NCBI GenBank assembly: GCA_036001225.1
Contig: DASYUM010000311.1
Location: forward strand, 1 to 51,781
DNA from: DASYUM01 sp036001225
GTDB taxonomy: Bacteria > Methylomirabilota > Methylomirabilia > Rokubacteriales > DASRDR01
Length of the DNA stretch: 51,781 nt
Direction: 5' to 3'
The notes below the pieces were generated by a model. It did not search any database. It worked only from the letters and a program-made list of their open reading frames with translations, and was not told the origin of the DNA. Of the stretch, positions 31,584 through 39,670 are shown piece by piece (the first letter of the stretch is position 1; the number at the start of each line of letters is the position of its first letter). Made by a program: the position numbers and the translations under genes.

Positions 31584-32306
31584 ATGCTCCGGACCCCTCG
31601 GCTGGTCGTCTGGTTCGTCGCCCTCGCCGCCGCGTCGCTCGGGATCGCGACGCTCTTCGTCGTCGGCCCCGGGCGGCTGGGTCCGGCGGCGGCCGCGGCC
31701 GGCCCCGGCGGAGCCCCTGTCGTCGTGCTGGCGGCCGGCGACAGCATCACGGCCGCGAGCTATCCCACGCACCTGCGGGCGCTCTTCGACGCGGCCGGGG
31801 TCAAGGTACGGGTCGTGAACGCCGGCGTCAAGGGTCATACCTCGGGCGAGTACCTCGCCTATCTCAAGCAGAGCGACATTCTCCGACGGACGGCGCCCGA
31901 CGTGGTCTGCCTCCAGCTCGGCACCAACGACGTGCGGATCGACGGGGATCACACGGAAACCACCCGCTTCGTCCGGCAAATGGAAACGATCCTCGATCTG
32001 ATGGCCACCCAGCGGAGCGCGCGCGGCCGTCCGCCGCTCGTGTTCCTGTCGACGATCCCCCCGGTGGTGGTGACGGTGCCGCGTCACTTCGCCGCGTCCT
32101 CGATGCGCCGGGTCACCGAGGAGATCAACCCGGCGATCCGCCGGCTGGCCGGAGACCGGGGCCTGGCGCTGGTGGACACCTACGATCTCTTCGTCCGCCA
32201 CCCCGAATGGCTGCCCGAGATCCACCCCACCGAGGACGGCTACCACGCCATGGCTCGCCAGTGGTTCGAGGCGTTGCGGCCTCACGTCGTCCGCCTCGCT
32301 TCGTGA
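31584..32306 (+). CDS. Secreted/anchored SGNH (GDSL) hydrolase
   Basis: 240 residues. An N-terminal helix (about 8-30) acts as anchor or signal. SGNH blocks: AAGDSITAASYP (catalytic Ser), the Gly of block II in NAGVKGHTSGEY, LQLGTNDVRID (block III GxND) and EIHPTEDGYHAMA (block V DxxH replaced by E-x-H). The Asp position reads PEIHPT, so the catalytic triad uses Glu or is altered. These enzymes commonly remove or transfer acetyl groups on glycans. Followed by the flippase-like gene with GTGA overlap. Confidence 0.87.
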   Translation: MLRTPRLVVWFVALAAASLGIATLFVVGPGRLGPAAAAAGPGGAPVVVLAAGDSITAASYPTHLRALFDAAGVKVRVVNAGVKGHTSGEYLAYLKQSDILRRTAPDVVCLQLGTNDVRIDGDHTETTRFVRQMETILDLMATQRSARGRPPLVFLSTIPPVVVTVPRHFAASSMRRVTEEINPAIRRLAGDRGLALVDTYDLFVRHPEWLPEIHPTEDGYHAMARQWFEALRPHVVRLAS

Positions 32307-33379
32307 GCACTCCCACCGCCGAAGCCCCGGCCCCGACGGCCACCGAGCCCCCGCGCGGCCGCCGGCGCGCGCTCGTCACGCTCGCCGTGTCGCTCGCCCT
32401 CTCGGTCGGGCTCGTCGCCTACCTGCTCTCGCGGATCGAGCTGGCCGACCTGGCCCAGACCTTCGCCCGCATCTACGTCCCCAGCCTGGCTGCCTACGCG
32501 GCGCTGTCTCTGCTCGCCGCGGGCGTCCGCGCCTGGCGCTATCGCCTGCTCCTCGGCGCCGAGCAGATCGGGGCCGGCGGCATCTTCCTGGTCACGCTCG
32601 TCCGCAACCTCTTCATCGACCTCCTGCCGGCCAAGCTCGGCGCGCTGTCCTACGTCTATCTGGTCGTGCGTCGCTTCGGCGTCCCGCTCGAGCTGGGCGC
32701 CTCCACCTTCATCCTGGCCGCGGTCTTCGACGCCATCTCGCTGAGCCCGATCCTTCTCCCGGCCCTGTTCGTGGTCGGGCTGGGGACGACGGTCGTCTCG
32801 ACCGTCCAGTTCGCGCTCCTCGCCACCGCCCTGCTGCTCGGGCTCGGGCTGCTCCTGCTCGCGCTCCCGGCCCTGCTCCGGCTCGGCCTGCGCATCGGTG
32901 AGCGGATCCTCGCCGCCGCCGGCATCGGTGCCAAGTGGGGAGTGGCCCACCTCCTCGACCGGCTGCGCGGCACCGTCGAGGCCACCGAGACGATCCGGGC
33001 CCGCGGCGTCTACGGGCGGGTGCTCGCCGTCTCGGTGCTCCTTCGCCTCCTGAAGTACGGCTCGCTCTACTTCCTCCTCCACGCGCTCTTGCTCAGCCAG
33101 GGCTTCCCCCTGGCCGCGTTGAGCTTCTGGAAGGTGGTCCTCGGCATCGCGGGGGCTGAGCTCTCCTCCAACCTCCCCATCCAGGGGGTGGCGGGCCTCG
33201 GCACCTGGGAGACGGCCTTCGCCCTCGCCTTCCGCCTGATGGGCTACCCCGAGCGAATCGCGATCGTCGCCGGCTTCGGCCTCCACCTCATCACGCAGGT
33301 CTACGAATACAGCCTGGGCGTGCTGGCCATCCTGGCGCTGGCCGTCGCCCCGGTCGGCTGGCGACGGCGCCACCGCTGA
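32303..33379 (+). CDS. Second flippase-like membrane protein (LPG_synthase_TM/UPF0104)
   Basis: 358 residues, eight or nine helices. VRNLFIDLLPAKLGALSYVY is the family's Pro-Ala-Lys-Gly signature, and NLPIQGVAGLGTWETAFALA is the second conserved loop. The GTG at 32303 overlaps the SGNH hydrolase stop, suggesting the two act together, for example moving and de-esterifying a lipid-linked sugar. Distantly related to the protein at 22100. Confidence 0.85.
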   Translation: MSTPTAEAPAPTATEPPRGRRRALVTLAVSLALSVGLVAYLLSRIELADLAQTFARIYVPSLAAYAALSLLAAGVRAWRYRLLLGAEQIGAGGIFLVTLVRNLFIDLLPAKLGALSYVYLVVRRFGVPLELGASTFILAAVFDAISLSPILLPALFVVGLGTTVVSTVQFALLATALLLGLGLLLLALPALLRLGLRIGERILAAAGIGAKWGVAHLLDRLRGTVEATETIRARGVYGRVLAVSVLLRLLKYGSLYFLLHALLLSQGFPLAALSFWKVVLGIAGAELSSNLPIQGVAGLGTWETAFALAFRLMGYPERIAIVAGFGLHLITQVYEYSLGVLAILALAVAPVGWRRRHR

Positions 33380-33382
33380 GGG

Positions 33383-33898
33383 TCAGCTCCCGGGCAGGAT
33401 CCGGGCGCAGACGCCGGTGATGGCGGCCGGGCCGGCCGTCGGCAGCCACAGCTCGAGCCGGGCCTGAGCGGCGGGGGTCGGCGGCAGGAGCCACTCGTCG
33501 GACCCGCCCGAGAGCTTGAAGAGGGCGCGGCCCGCCCACTGCCAGGCGGGAAGCCGCCGGACCTCAGCAACCGGGTCCCACCGCCGGCCGTCGGTGGAGG
33601 TCGCCACCGCCGGCACCGGCAGGGCGGGTGCCAGCCAGGCGAGGTGGTCGAGTCGGAGCCCGACGAGCCGCCCGGCGTGCGGCAGCGCGGCCTCCAGGGT
33701 GTGACGCGCGCCACGTCCATCGGCGTCCGGGGCGACGCCGGTCACCGCCCAGCGCGTGGCCCGGCACTTGACCGGGGAGAGGACCGGCGTCAGATGGTTG
33801 ATCGTGGCGCTGCGTCTGGCCGCCTCGCGTGCCGCACTCGGTTCGGGCTGCCCACCTCCCGACGGTGGCCAGGCCCGGATCCGGCCGTGCCCGCGGCA
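33383..33898 (-). pseudogene. C-terminal remnant of an unidentified protein
   Basis: The minus-strand frame is open from 33898 to the TGA at 33383 (about 171 residues) but has no convincing start; a GTG at 33745 would give 120 residues. It reads SPVKCRATRWAVTGVAPDAD, ATSTDGRRWDPVAEVRR and ARLELWLPTAGPAAITGV, like a beta-sandwich at the end of a larger membrane or surface protein. The missing 5' part ends at the promoter region of the 33980 gene, as though that gene's arrival removed it. Family not recognised. Confidence 0.5.
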
Positions 33899-33943
33899 TC
33901 ACAATGGGTCTCGCCACCGCGGCTGTCAAGCGCCTGCTCGGAA

Positions 33944-33956
33944 TTGTCTTAGACAA
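33944..33956. promoter_or_regulatory. Palindromic operator-like site TTGTCTTAGACAA
   Basis: A perfect 5-3-5 palindrome in an AT-rich island about 24 bp before the start codon at 33980. It could be an operator, perhaps for the protein encoded next. TTGAC-TCGAG-TTTT motifs follow and recur upstream of the paralogue at 49859. Confidence 0.4.
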
Positions 33957-33979
33957 AGATTTGACTCGAGGATTTTTCT

Positions 33980-34588
33980 ATGAACAATAAGCCCGTGCGT
34001 GCCAAGCCGCGGGGCCGGCCCTACAAGTTTGGCCGCCCGGCCCAGCTCCTGGCGATGACCTTGCCGGACGATGTGGTGCGCTGGTTGACGGCCATCCACG
34101 TGGACCCGGCGTGGGCCGTCGTCTCGCTGTTCGAGCAAGCGACTCGTCGTCCGTCGCGGCGGAATGCGGCGATGAGGCCCCAGCCCCAACTGGCCCATCT
34201 CGGCGGGCGGCGTGCCCTGATCGTGGTCGATCCGGGCTCCTGTCGGAATCTGTCCGGCGTCTCCGTCATTCCCATGGCGGCCGACCGGGCATTTCTGGCC
34301 CTGGATGGGCAGCGGGGCCTGGCCGACCTGGAGTTGACGATTCTCGATCGGCTGGACGATCCGAGGACCGACCCCGCGGAGCGACGCGAATTGAATGGCT
34401 TGCGGCGCCAGCTCCGGGAGTGGCGGCGCTCCCCTCGCCTGCGGTTCTCGACCCGCTCCATCATTCTGGTGGAGGGAGTGGGCCGTGAAATCGGCACCAC
34501 CCGCGGCCGCGTGAAGAGGCCACGGCGGCTACGCGGCCGGCCACGCCACCACCGCCGGCGTCCCGCGCGAGGTCCGAAGAGACGATGA
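33980..34588 (+). CDS. Small protein of unknown function, paralogue 1 (AT-hook-like start)
   Basis: 202 residues, family not recognised. It starts with a basic stretch RAKPRGRPYKFGRP resembling an AT-hook, then AMTLPDDVVRWLTAIHVDPA and WAVVSLFEQ, which could be a ribbon-helix-helix or short helical DNA-binding unit. A core RRALIVVDPGSC then VSVIPMAADRAFLALDGQRG is followed by an Arg-rich helix and RFSTRSIILVEG; the tail is extremely Arg-rich. The paralogue at 49314 shares most of this. GAGG lies 8 nt before the ATG. It sits 124 bp upstream of a GT2 gene in the same direction. A DNA-binding regulator of glycan genes is a guess. Confidence 0.75.
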   Translation: MNNKPVRAKPRGRPYKFGRPAQLLAMTLPDDVVRWLTAIHVDPAWAVVSLFEQATRRPSRRNAAMRPQPQLAHLGGRRALIVVDPGSCRNLSGVSVIPMAADRAFLALDGQRGLADLELTILDRLDDPRTDPAERRELNGLRRQLREWRRSPRLRFSTRSIILVEGVGREIGTTRGRVKRPRRLRGRPRHHRRRPARGPKRR

Positions 34589-34629
34589 TGGCGACGCTCG
34601 AACCGCGCCGGATACGCAGTGGCCGGCCT

Positions 34630-34658
34630 TTGACGCCGGCCATCGCCCCGGGTACGAT
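34630..34658 (+). promoter_or_regulatory. Sigma-70-type promoter of the GT2 gene
   Basis: TTGACG, 17-bp spacer, TACGAT (34653-34658); start predicted about 34665, 48 nt before ATG 34713. Confidence 0.5.
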
Positions 34659-34712
34659 CGGGCCGTCATGACGCTCCGTCGCGGGTGAGCCGTTCGCGAT
34701 CCAACTTCGTCG

Positions 34713-35471
34713 ATGGGCCGTCCCAAGATCGTCGCTGTGATGCCGGCCTACAACGCGGCGGCCACCCTCGAGAAGACGTACCGCGACATCCCGCCCGGCA
34801 GCGTGGACGAGGTCATCGTGGTGGACGACGCCAGCCGCGATGACACGGTCGCCCGCGCCCGGGCCCTCGGGCTCGCCGTGCTGATGCACCCCGCCAACCG
34901 GGGCTACGGGGCCAATCAGAAGACCTGCTACGACGCCGCGCTCGCGCGTGACGCCGACATCGTGGTGATGATCCACCCCGACTACCAGTACGACAGCCGG
35001 CTGGTCCCGCTGCTGACCGGGTTCATCGAAGCCGGCGTCTGCGACGTCGTGCTGGGCTCCCGGATCCGGACGCGGCGGGAAGCCCTGGCCTGCGGGATGC
35101 CGGCCTACAAGTACCTGGCCAATCGCCTCCTCACCATCGTCGAGAACATCGCGCTCGGCCAGAACCTGGGCGAATGGCATTCGGGCTTCCGGGCCTACAC
35201 CCGCCGCGTGCTGGAGACGATCCCCTATCACGCGAACTCGGACGACTTCGTCTTCGACTCCCAGTTCCTGATCCAGGCCGTCTACTTCGGCTTCCGGTTG
35301 GGGGACGTGCCGGTCCCGGTCCGCTACATGCCGGAGGCCTCGTCCATCGACTTCCGGCGGAGCCTGGGCTATGGCCTCGGCAGTCTGTGGACGCTCGTCC
35401 GCTACCTCCTCTCCCGGGCCGGGCTCGGGCGGGACCCGCTCTTCGCGGCCGCCCGCCGCCCTGGCCGCTGA
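34713..35471 (+). CDS. Glycosyltransferase family 2 (DPM/polyprenyl-P type)
   Basis: 252 residues without C-terminal helices. KIVAVMPAYNAAATLEKTYR, VVDDASRDDTVARA, NRGYGANQKTCYDAAL, VVMIHPDYQYDSRL (DxxY in place of DxD), GSRIRTRREAL and GEWHSGFRAYTRRVL. The subgroup is close to GT2 proteins annotated as dolichyl-phosphate mannose synthase-like. A single GT2 gene with its own promoter, followed by a lipoprotein SGNH hydrolase on the same strand. Confidence 0.9.
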   Translation: MGRPKIVAVMPAYNAAATLEKTYRDIPPGSVDEVIVVDDASRDDTVARARALGLAVLMHPANRGYGANQKTCYDAALARDADIVVMIHPDYQYDSRLVPLLTGFIEAGVCDVVLGSRIRTRREALACGMPAYKYLANRLLTIVENIALGQNLGEWHSGFRAYTRRVLETIPYHANSDDFVFDSQFLIQAVYFGFRLGDVPVPVRYMPEASSIDFRRSLGYGLGSLWTLVRYLLSRAGLGRDPLFAAARRPGR

Positions 35472-35524
35472 GGCGGCCCCCGGCGGACTGTGGTACCATG
35501 CGCCGCGCATCGCGGGAGGGTGGC

Positions 35525-36274
35525 ATGTCGCCGCGGCGGAGAGGGACCGGTCGGGCACGCCCGACGGATCGGGAGGTGAGTGGGACGGGCCGGCCGGCGC
35601 GGGCCGGTCTGGTGGCCGCCGTGTTCGTCGCCGGCCTGGCCGCCGGCTGCGGCGGGCACTCGTCGAAGACGACCGGGCCGACGACCGCCAGCGGCGCCAA
35701 TGCCCGGGTGACGGCCGTCGGGGACAGCATCACGGCCGGGAAGGCCCCCATCGCGCCCTATCCGCCCCGCCTGGAGACCCTTCTCCGCCGGCGCAACCCC
35801 GACGCTCACGTGATCAACCGGGGCGTCGGCGGCCAGACGACGGCCGGCGGGCTGGACACCCTGGCGACCGCGCTGCCGGTGGACCAATCCGGATTCGTCG
35901 TCATCCTGGAAGGGACCAACGACGTCAACGTCGGCATTCATCCGGCCGAATCGGCGGGCAACCTGCGGCAAATGGTCTCCCTGGCCAGGCGCAACGCCGC
36001 GGTGCCGGTGCTGGCCACGATCCCGCCCCAGCTCGGTCCCCGGAGCGACTTCATGCCTGGCGTGGTCGCGCTGAACGACGCCATCCGCCGGGTGGCCGCC
36101 GAGGAGAACGTGGTGCTGGCCGACGTGTTCGCGGCCATCCCCGACGAGAGCTACCTGACGAGCGACGGCTTCCATCCCAACGACCAGGGGGAAATGGCGA
36201 TCGCCGTCGTCTTCGAGTCCGCGCTGGTCCGGGCGGGTTACCCGACTGCGCGGCTCGTCGCCCGGACCCGGTGA
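35525..36274 (+). CDS. SGNH/GDSL hydrolase lipoprotein
   Basis: 249 residues. GGGAGGG lies 4 nt before ATG 35525; ATG 35498 is an in-frame alternative. A helix VAAVFVAGLAAGC ends in a lipobox with Cys near residue 43, so it is probably lipid-anchored. SGNH blocks: TAVGDSITAGKAPI, NRGVGGQTTAGG, VVILEGTNDVNVG and SDGFHPNDQGEMAI (DxFH). The triad is intact, unlike the enzyme at 31584. Probably an esterase acting on glycan or lipid in the envelope. Confidence 0.88.
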   Translation: MSPRRRGTGRARPTDREVSGTGRPARAGLVAAVFVAGLAAGCGGHSSKTTGPTTASGANARVTAVGDSITAGKAPIAPYPPRLETLLRRRNPDAHVINRGVGGQTTAGGLDTLATALPVDQSGFVVILEGTNDVNVGIHPAESAGNLRQMVSLARRNAAVPVLATIPPQLGPRSDFMPGVVALNDAIRRVAAEENVVLADVFAAIPDESYLTSDGFHPNDQGEMAIAVVFESALVRAGYPTARLVARTR

Positions 36275-36280
36275 GCGGCC

Positions 36281-36357
36281 CGGGCCGGGGACAGTTGCCG
36301 TGTCTGGTCGGGTGGTCGCCGGTGGGTCGCCCGAGACCTGTCCCCGCCGCCGGCCCG
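36281..36357. repeat. Imperfect long inverted repeat (REP-like hairpin)
   Basis: CGGGCCGGGGACAG (36281-36294) pairs with CTGTCCCC-gccgcc-GGCCCG, 14 bp with a 6-nt bulge, and an inner GTC-tgg-TCGGG/CCCGAGAC stem extends it. It follows the stop of the lipoprotein gene, so terminator or REP-like element. One copy seen here. Confidence 0.55.
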
Positions 36358-36409
36358 AAGGTAGCCCGGTGAGCCCGGCCGGGCGGTAGCCGGCCGGTCC
36401 GTCGCGCCC

Positions 36410-38275
36410 ATGCGCGCGCCGTGGTCATCCCCGAGGCGGTGGACGGGCACCGCGGCGGGGCTCGCCGTGGTGGCGGTCCTCGCGGCGGCGGCCGCGCGCC
36501 CCGTCGTCTTCGATCTCGTCGCGGAGGACGAAGCGCGGACGGCGCGCCATTTCGCCGCCGGTGCCCGCGAGGTGGAGCTGGATCCCCGGCCGCCGGGGGC
36601 GCGCCTGCCCCACGTGCTGCCCGGTCCGGCCGACGTGGCCGCGGGGGCGACCGCCCACTCGGTGCGCTTCCGGCTCGGCCGTCGCCCCCCGCGCGACCTG
36701 GTCCTCTTCCTCTATACCGACGAGCGCGCGACCCCGACGCCCTCGCGCCTGACCATCGTCGTCAACGACGTCCCGCTGGCCAGCGTGGGCACGAGCCCCG
36801 GTCCCGCTGCCGCGACGGGCCCGGCCCACCACCCCGCCCGCCACAAGGTGCCGGTCCCGGCGGCGAGTCTCGTCCCGGCCGCGGACGTCCGCCTCTCCAT
36901 CGTCAACGAGGCGGGCCCGACCGTCGTCCTGAGGCGGGCCCGCCTCGTCGAGGCAGCCCCGGCACTCGTCTGGAGCCGGCTCAGCCACCCGGGGCGGCTA
37001 CCGACCGGGAGCGCCCTCGCCCTGGCGGCGAGCCTGGCCGCGCTCGCGACGGGCGGGCTCGGGCGCGCCCGCGCCGCCGCGCCGGCGCGCGGCATCGTCG
37101 GAGCGGCCACGGCGGCGGCGACGCTGGCCGTGCTCGGCCTCACCTACGTGCTGGCGCCCGATACGCGCCTGGTCGCCGGTCCCCCGCGCTGGCTCTGGCT
37201 GGCCCTCCCCGGGGTCCTTCTCGGCCTCGACCGCGTCCTGGCGGCCGTCAGCGCGCGCCGGGCGAGGCCGGGAGGCGCCGCGCCGGCGCGGCTCTGGTGG
37301 CGGCTCCTCGCCGTCAACGCGGCCGTGGCCCTGGTCGCCCTCGGCGTCTCGCTGGCCGGCGCCGAGCTGGTCCTGCGGGCGTGGTTCCGGGCGATCACCT
37401 CGGCCGGCGACACCCGTTCCTACTTCCATCGCGAGGCGGACGTACGCAACTCGGTCGGCTTCCGCGAGCGCGAGTTCTCGGTGCGCAAGCCCGACGGCGT
37501 CTACCGGATCGCCGTGATCGGCGACTCCCTGACCTGGGCACCGGGTGTAGCGACCGAGGACCGGTTCTCCCGCCTCGTGGAGCGCGCGCTCGGCGAAGGC
37601 GGTCGGCCCGGCGTGCGGTACGAAGTCCTGAACTTCGGCCGCTCGGGGCTGGACACCGAGGAGGAGGTGCAGGTCCTCCGCCAGCTCGTCCTTCCCGCCG
37701 ATCCCGACTTCGTCCTGCTCCAGTGGTACGTCAACGACTTCGAGAACGGGGATCAGTCGGAGCGCCCGCGGCCGGCGCCCCTCGTCCGCCCGGTCGGGCT
37801 CCACCGGAAGCTCCTCGGCGCCTCCGCCCTCTACGCGCTCCTCGACCCGAAGTGGACCGCGCTCCAGGAGGCGCTCGGGCTGGTGGAGCCGTACACCGCC
37901 TACATGGCCCGCCGCTTCGGCGATCCCGACAGCCCCGACTCGCGCTTCGCGATCGAGCAGATCAAGGCGTTCGTCGGCGAGTGCCGGGCCCGCCGGGTGC
38001 CGATGGGGATCGTGCTCTTCCCGCACGTGGGGCCCGACCTGGCCGAGGGGGCGTATGACTACGACTACCTACACGACCGCGTGCTGGAAGCGTGTCGCGA
38101 CGACGGCGTCAGCTGCCTCGATCTCCGCGCGGTGTTCGCGGGATACCCCGACTACCGGACGCTCTGGATCACGCCGTTCGACGCGCATCCCAACCGGCTC
38201 GCGAACCGGCTGGCCGCCGAGCAGCTGCTGGAGACCTTCGGCCCCATCTGGCGGGCGGGGTCCCCCGGGCGCTGA
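36410..38275 (+). CDS. Membrane-anchored SGNH hydrolase with N-terminal PGPAD domain
   Basis: 621 residues. A first helix (about 14-30), then an extracytoplasmic domain (about 35-190) with RLPHVLPGPADVAAGATAHS and RLTIVVNDVPLAS, homologous to the N-terminal domain of the proteins at 24647 and 39671. Three or so helices (about 200-325) follow, then an SGNH domain: RIAVIGDSLTWAPG (Ser), LNFGRSGLDTEEE, LLQWYVNDFENGD and TPFDAHPNRLANRL (DxxH). The last part resembles glycan O-acetyl-handling SGNH domains. Topology suggests a periplasmic catalytic domain. Confidence 0.82.
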   Translation: MRAPWSSPRRWTGTAAGLAVVAVLAAAAARPVVFDLVAEDEARTARHFAAGAREVELDPRPPGARLPHVLPGPADVAAGATAHSVRFRLGRRPPRDLVLFLYTDERATPTPSRLTIVVNDVPLASVGTSPGPAAATGPAHHPARHKVPVPAASLVPAADVRLSIVNEAGPTVVLRRARLVEAAPALVWSRLSHPGRLPTGSALALAASLAALATGGLGRARAAAPARGIVGAATAAATLAVLGLTYVLAPDTRLVAGPPRWLWLALPGVLLGLDRVLAAVSARRARPGGAAPARLWWRLLAVNAAVALVALGVSLAGAELVLRAWFRAITSAGDTRSYFHREADVRNSVGFREREFSVRKPDGVYRIAVIGDSLTWAPGVATEDRFSRLVERALGEGGRPGVRYEVLNFGRSGLDTEEEVQVLRQLVLPADPDFVLLQWYVNDFENGDQSERPRPAPLVRPVGLHRKLLGASALYALLDPKWTALQEALGLVEPYTAYMARRFGDPDSPDSRFAIEQIKAFVGECRARRVPMGIVLFPHVGPDLAEGAYDYDYLHDRVLEACRDDGVSCLDLRAVFAGYPDYRTLWITPFDAHPNRLANRLAAEQLLETFGPIWRAGSPGR

Positions 38276-38420
38276 CCCGGCGCCCGCCGCCGCCGTCTCC
38301 CTCAGCGGAAAGGGGAAAAGAGCTACGAGCGTGCCGGAGTCAGCGCGCACAACGCGATGCCGAACCGCCAAGCGTGTGGTGGTCCGCTTCGAGCGGCGGC
38401 TTTTGCCGCCGCGACGGTTG

Positions 38421-38475
38421 GGTTCGCGCGCCTCGGACGGCGGGGCCCCAGCCCCGCGACGTCCTGCGGTGCGCC
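38421..38475. mobile_element. Palindromic element B inserted in repeat C
   Basis: GCGCGCC-TCGGACG-GCGGGGC-ccca-GCCCCGC-GA-CGTCCTG-C-GGTGCGC; the same structure as 50084-50140 and 51396-51458. The B-free repeat at 27384 is the matching empty site. Confidence 0.65.
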
Positions 38476-38489
38476 TTTCCTGGGGGAGG

Positions 38490-38520
38490 TTGGGAGGGGG
38501 CCGTAGAGGCCCCCTCCCAA
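38490..38520 (-). terminator. Terminator hairpin after the PD40 gene
   Basis: TTGGGAGGGGGCC-gtaga-GGCCCCCTCCCAA, a perfect 13-bp stem 3 nt beyond the PD40 gene stop. No T-run follows. Confidence 0.6.
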
Positions 38521-38523
38521 GAA

Positions 38524-39471
38524 CTACCGCGTCCAGCTCGGGAAGGTGTCGAACGCCTCGCCGAACGTGAGCTGGCGGCGGTTCGCGCCGTCGGCGTCGA
38601 CGACGAACAGCTTGTAGCGCTCCTTGTCGGGACCGGAGGCGAAGACGATCCGGCGGCCGTCGGGCGACCAGGCCGGGTTGTAGTCGTAGAGCGCGCCGTC
38701 AGTCGTCACCCGGCGCGGATTGCGCCCATCGGGGTCCACCACCCAGATGTCTCCCTTGCCGTCGCTGCGGGTGGAGACGAACGCGATGGCGCGCCCGTCG
38801 GGCGACCACGCCGGCCGGCAGTCGCCGCGCTCGCTGGCGACCACGCGCTCCTGGTTGCCCTCGCTGTCGATCACCGACACGCGCCACCCGAGCCGCATGT
38901 TGGAGGTGAACGCGATCCACCGCCCGTCCGGGGACCAGGCCGGGATCGCCGCCTTGCCGACCCGGTAGCTGGTGAAGCGCCGGGGCTGGCTCCCGTCGCT
39001 CTCCATGATCCAGAGGTTCAGGGTGCCGTCGCGGTCGGAGTCGAAGACGATCCGGCGGCCGTCGGGCGACCAGGCCGGGTTCTCGTCGTGGCCGGGGCTC
39101 GTCGTGAGCCGCCGCCGGTTCGCCCCGTCGGCATCGATCACGTAGATCTCGGTGTTCCCGTCCCGATCGGAGAAGAACGCGATCCGGCGGCCGTCGGGGG
39201 ACCAGGCCGGCTTCATGTCGTTGCCCGGCCCGTCGGTGAGCCGCTGCACCCCCCGGTGGTCCATGACGTAGATCTTGGCGGGTCCGTCGCGGTTGGACTG
39301 GAAGGCGATGCGGCCCGACAGCTCGGCCGGCAGGCGCTCGGCGACCGCCGCCGAGGCGGCTCGAGCCGCGGACGCCGGTCTCTCGGCCCGCCACGCTTCC
39401 AGGAGGAGGGCCGCGCTGACGCCGACGCCGGCCAGCGCCATCGCCACCCCGCCCCATACCCATCGTCTCAC
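38524..39471 (-). CDS. TolB-like PD40 beta-propeller protein
   Basis: 315 residues. One N-terminal helix (about 5-25) anchors the protein or is a signal peptide. The rest is six PD40 repeats, each with PAWSPDGRRIAF-type cores and DRDGNTEIYVIDADGANR-type linkers. The propeller probably binds protein or peptidoglycan in the periplasm; specific function is unknown. The GTG at 39471 is chosen over an upstream start because GGAGG lies 7 nt ahead. Confidence 0.85.
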   Translation of the reverse strand: MRRWVWGGVAMALAGVGVSAALLLEAWRAERPASAARAASAAVAERLPAELSGRIAFQSNRDGPAKIYVMDHRGVQRLTDGPGNDMKPAWSPDGRRIAFFSDRDGNTEIYVIDADGANRRRLTTSPGHDENPAWSPDGRRIVFDSDRDGTLNLWIMESDGSQPRRFTSYRVGKAAIPAWSPDGRWIAFTSNMRLGWRVSVIDSEGNQERVVASERGDCRPAWSPDGRAIAFVSTRSDGKGDIWVVDPDGRNPRRVTTDGALYDYNPAWSPDGRRIVFASGPDKERYKLFVVDADGANRRQLTFGEAFDTFPSWTR

Positions 39472-39545
39472 CGCCCGACCTCCAGGCTCCGCATCCCCTC
39501 CACCTTGCCGCGCCTGGGGTGGCAACGCAAGCTGCAGCTCCGTCG

Positions 39546-39669
39546 CTCCCGGGCCGAGACCCGAGCCCCGCTAGGACGCAGGGAGGAGGCCCGCCGAGGC
39601 GTATGCCGCATACGTTGAGGCGGGCCGACGACCGAGGACGCCGCGGGGCGACGGGTATCGGCCCGGGAG
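39546..39669. repeat. Structured repeat A, copy 2 (124 bp)
   Basis: Terminal inverted repeat CTCCCGGGCCGA/TCGGCCCGGGAG; central stem CGTATGC-c-GCATACG inside GGCCCGCC/GGCGGGCC. Compared with copy 1, paired bases change together. It ends 1 nt from the stop (TAG, 39671) of the downstream-lying minus-strand gene. Confidence 0.8.
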
Positions 39670-39670
39670 G

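Larger units (their letters stand above)
38375..38520. repeat. Composite repeat C, copy carrying element B
   Basis: Starts GTGTGGTGG, has the perfect hairpin GCGGCGGC-TTTT-GCCGCCGC (38393-38412), then element B, and ends with a GC-rich terminator hairpin. The copy at 27384 lacks element B. It fills most of the gap between the SGNH gene and the PD40 gene. Confidence 0.7.
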
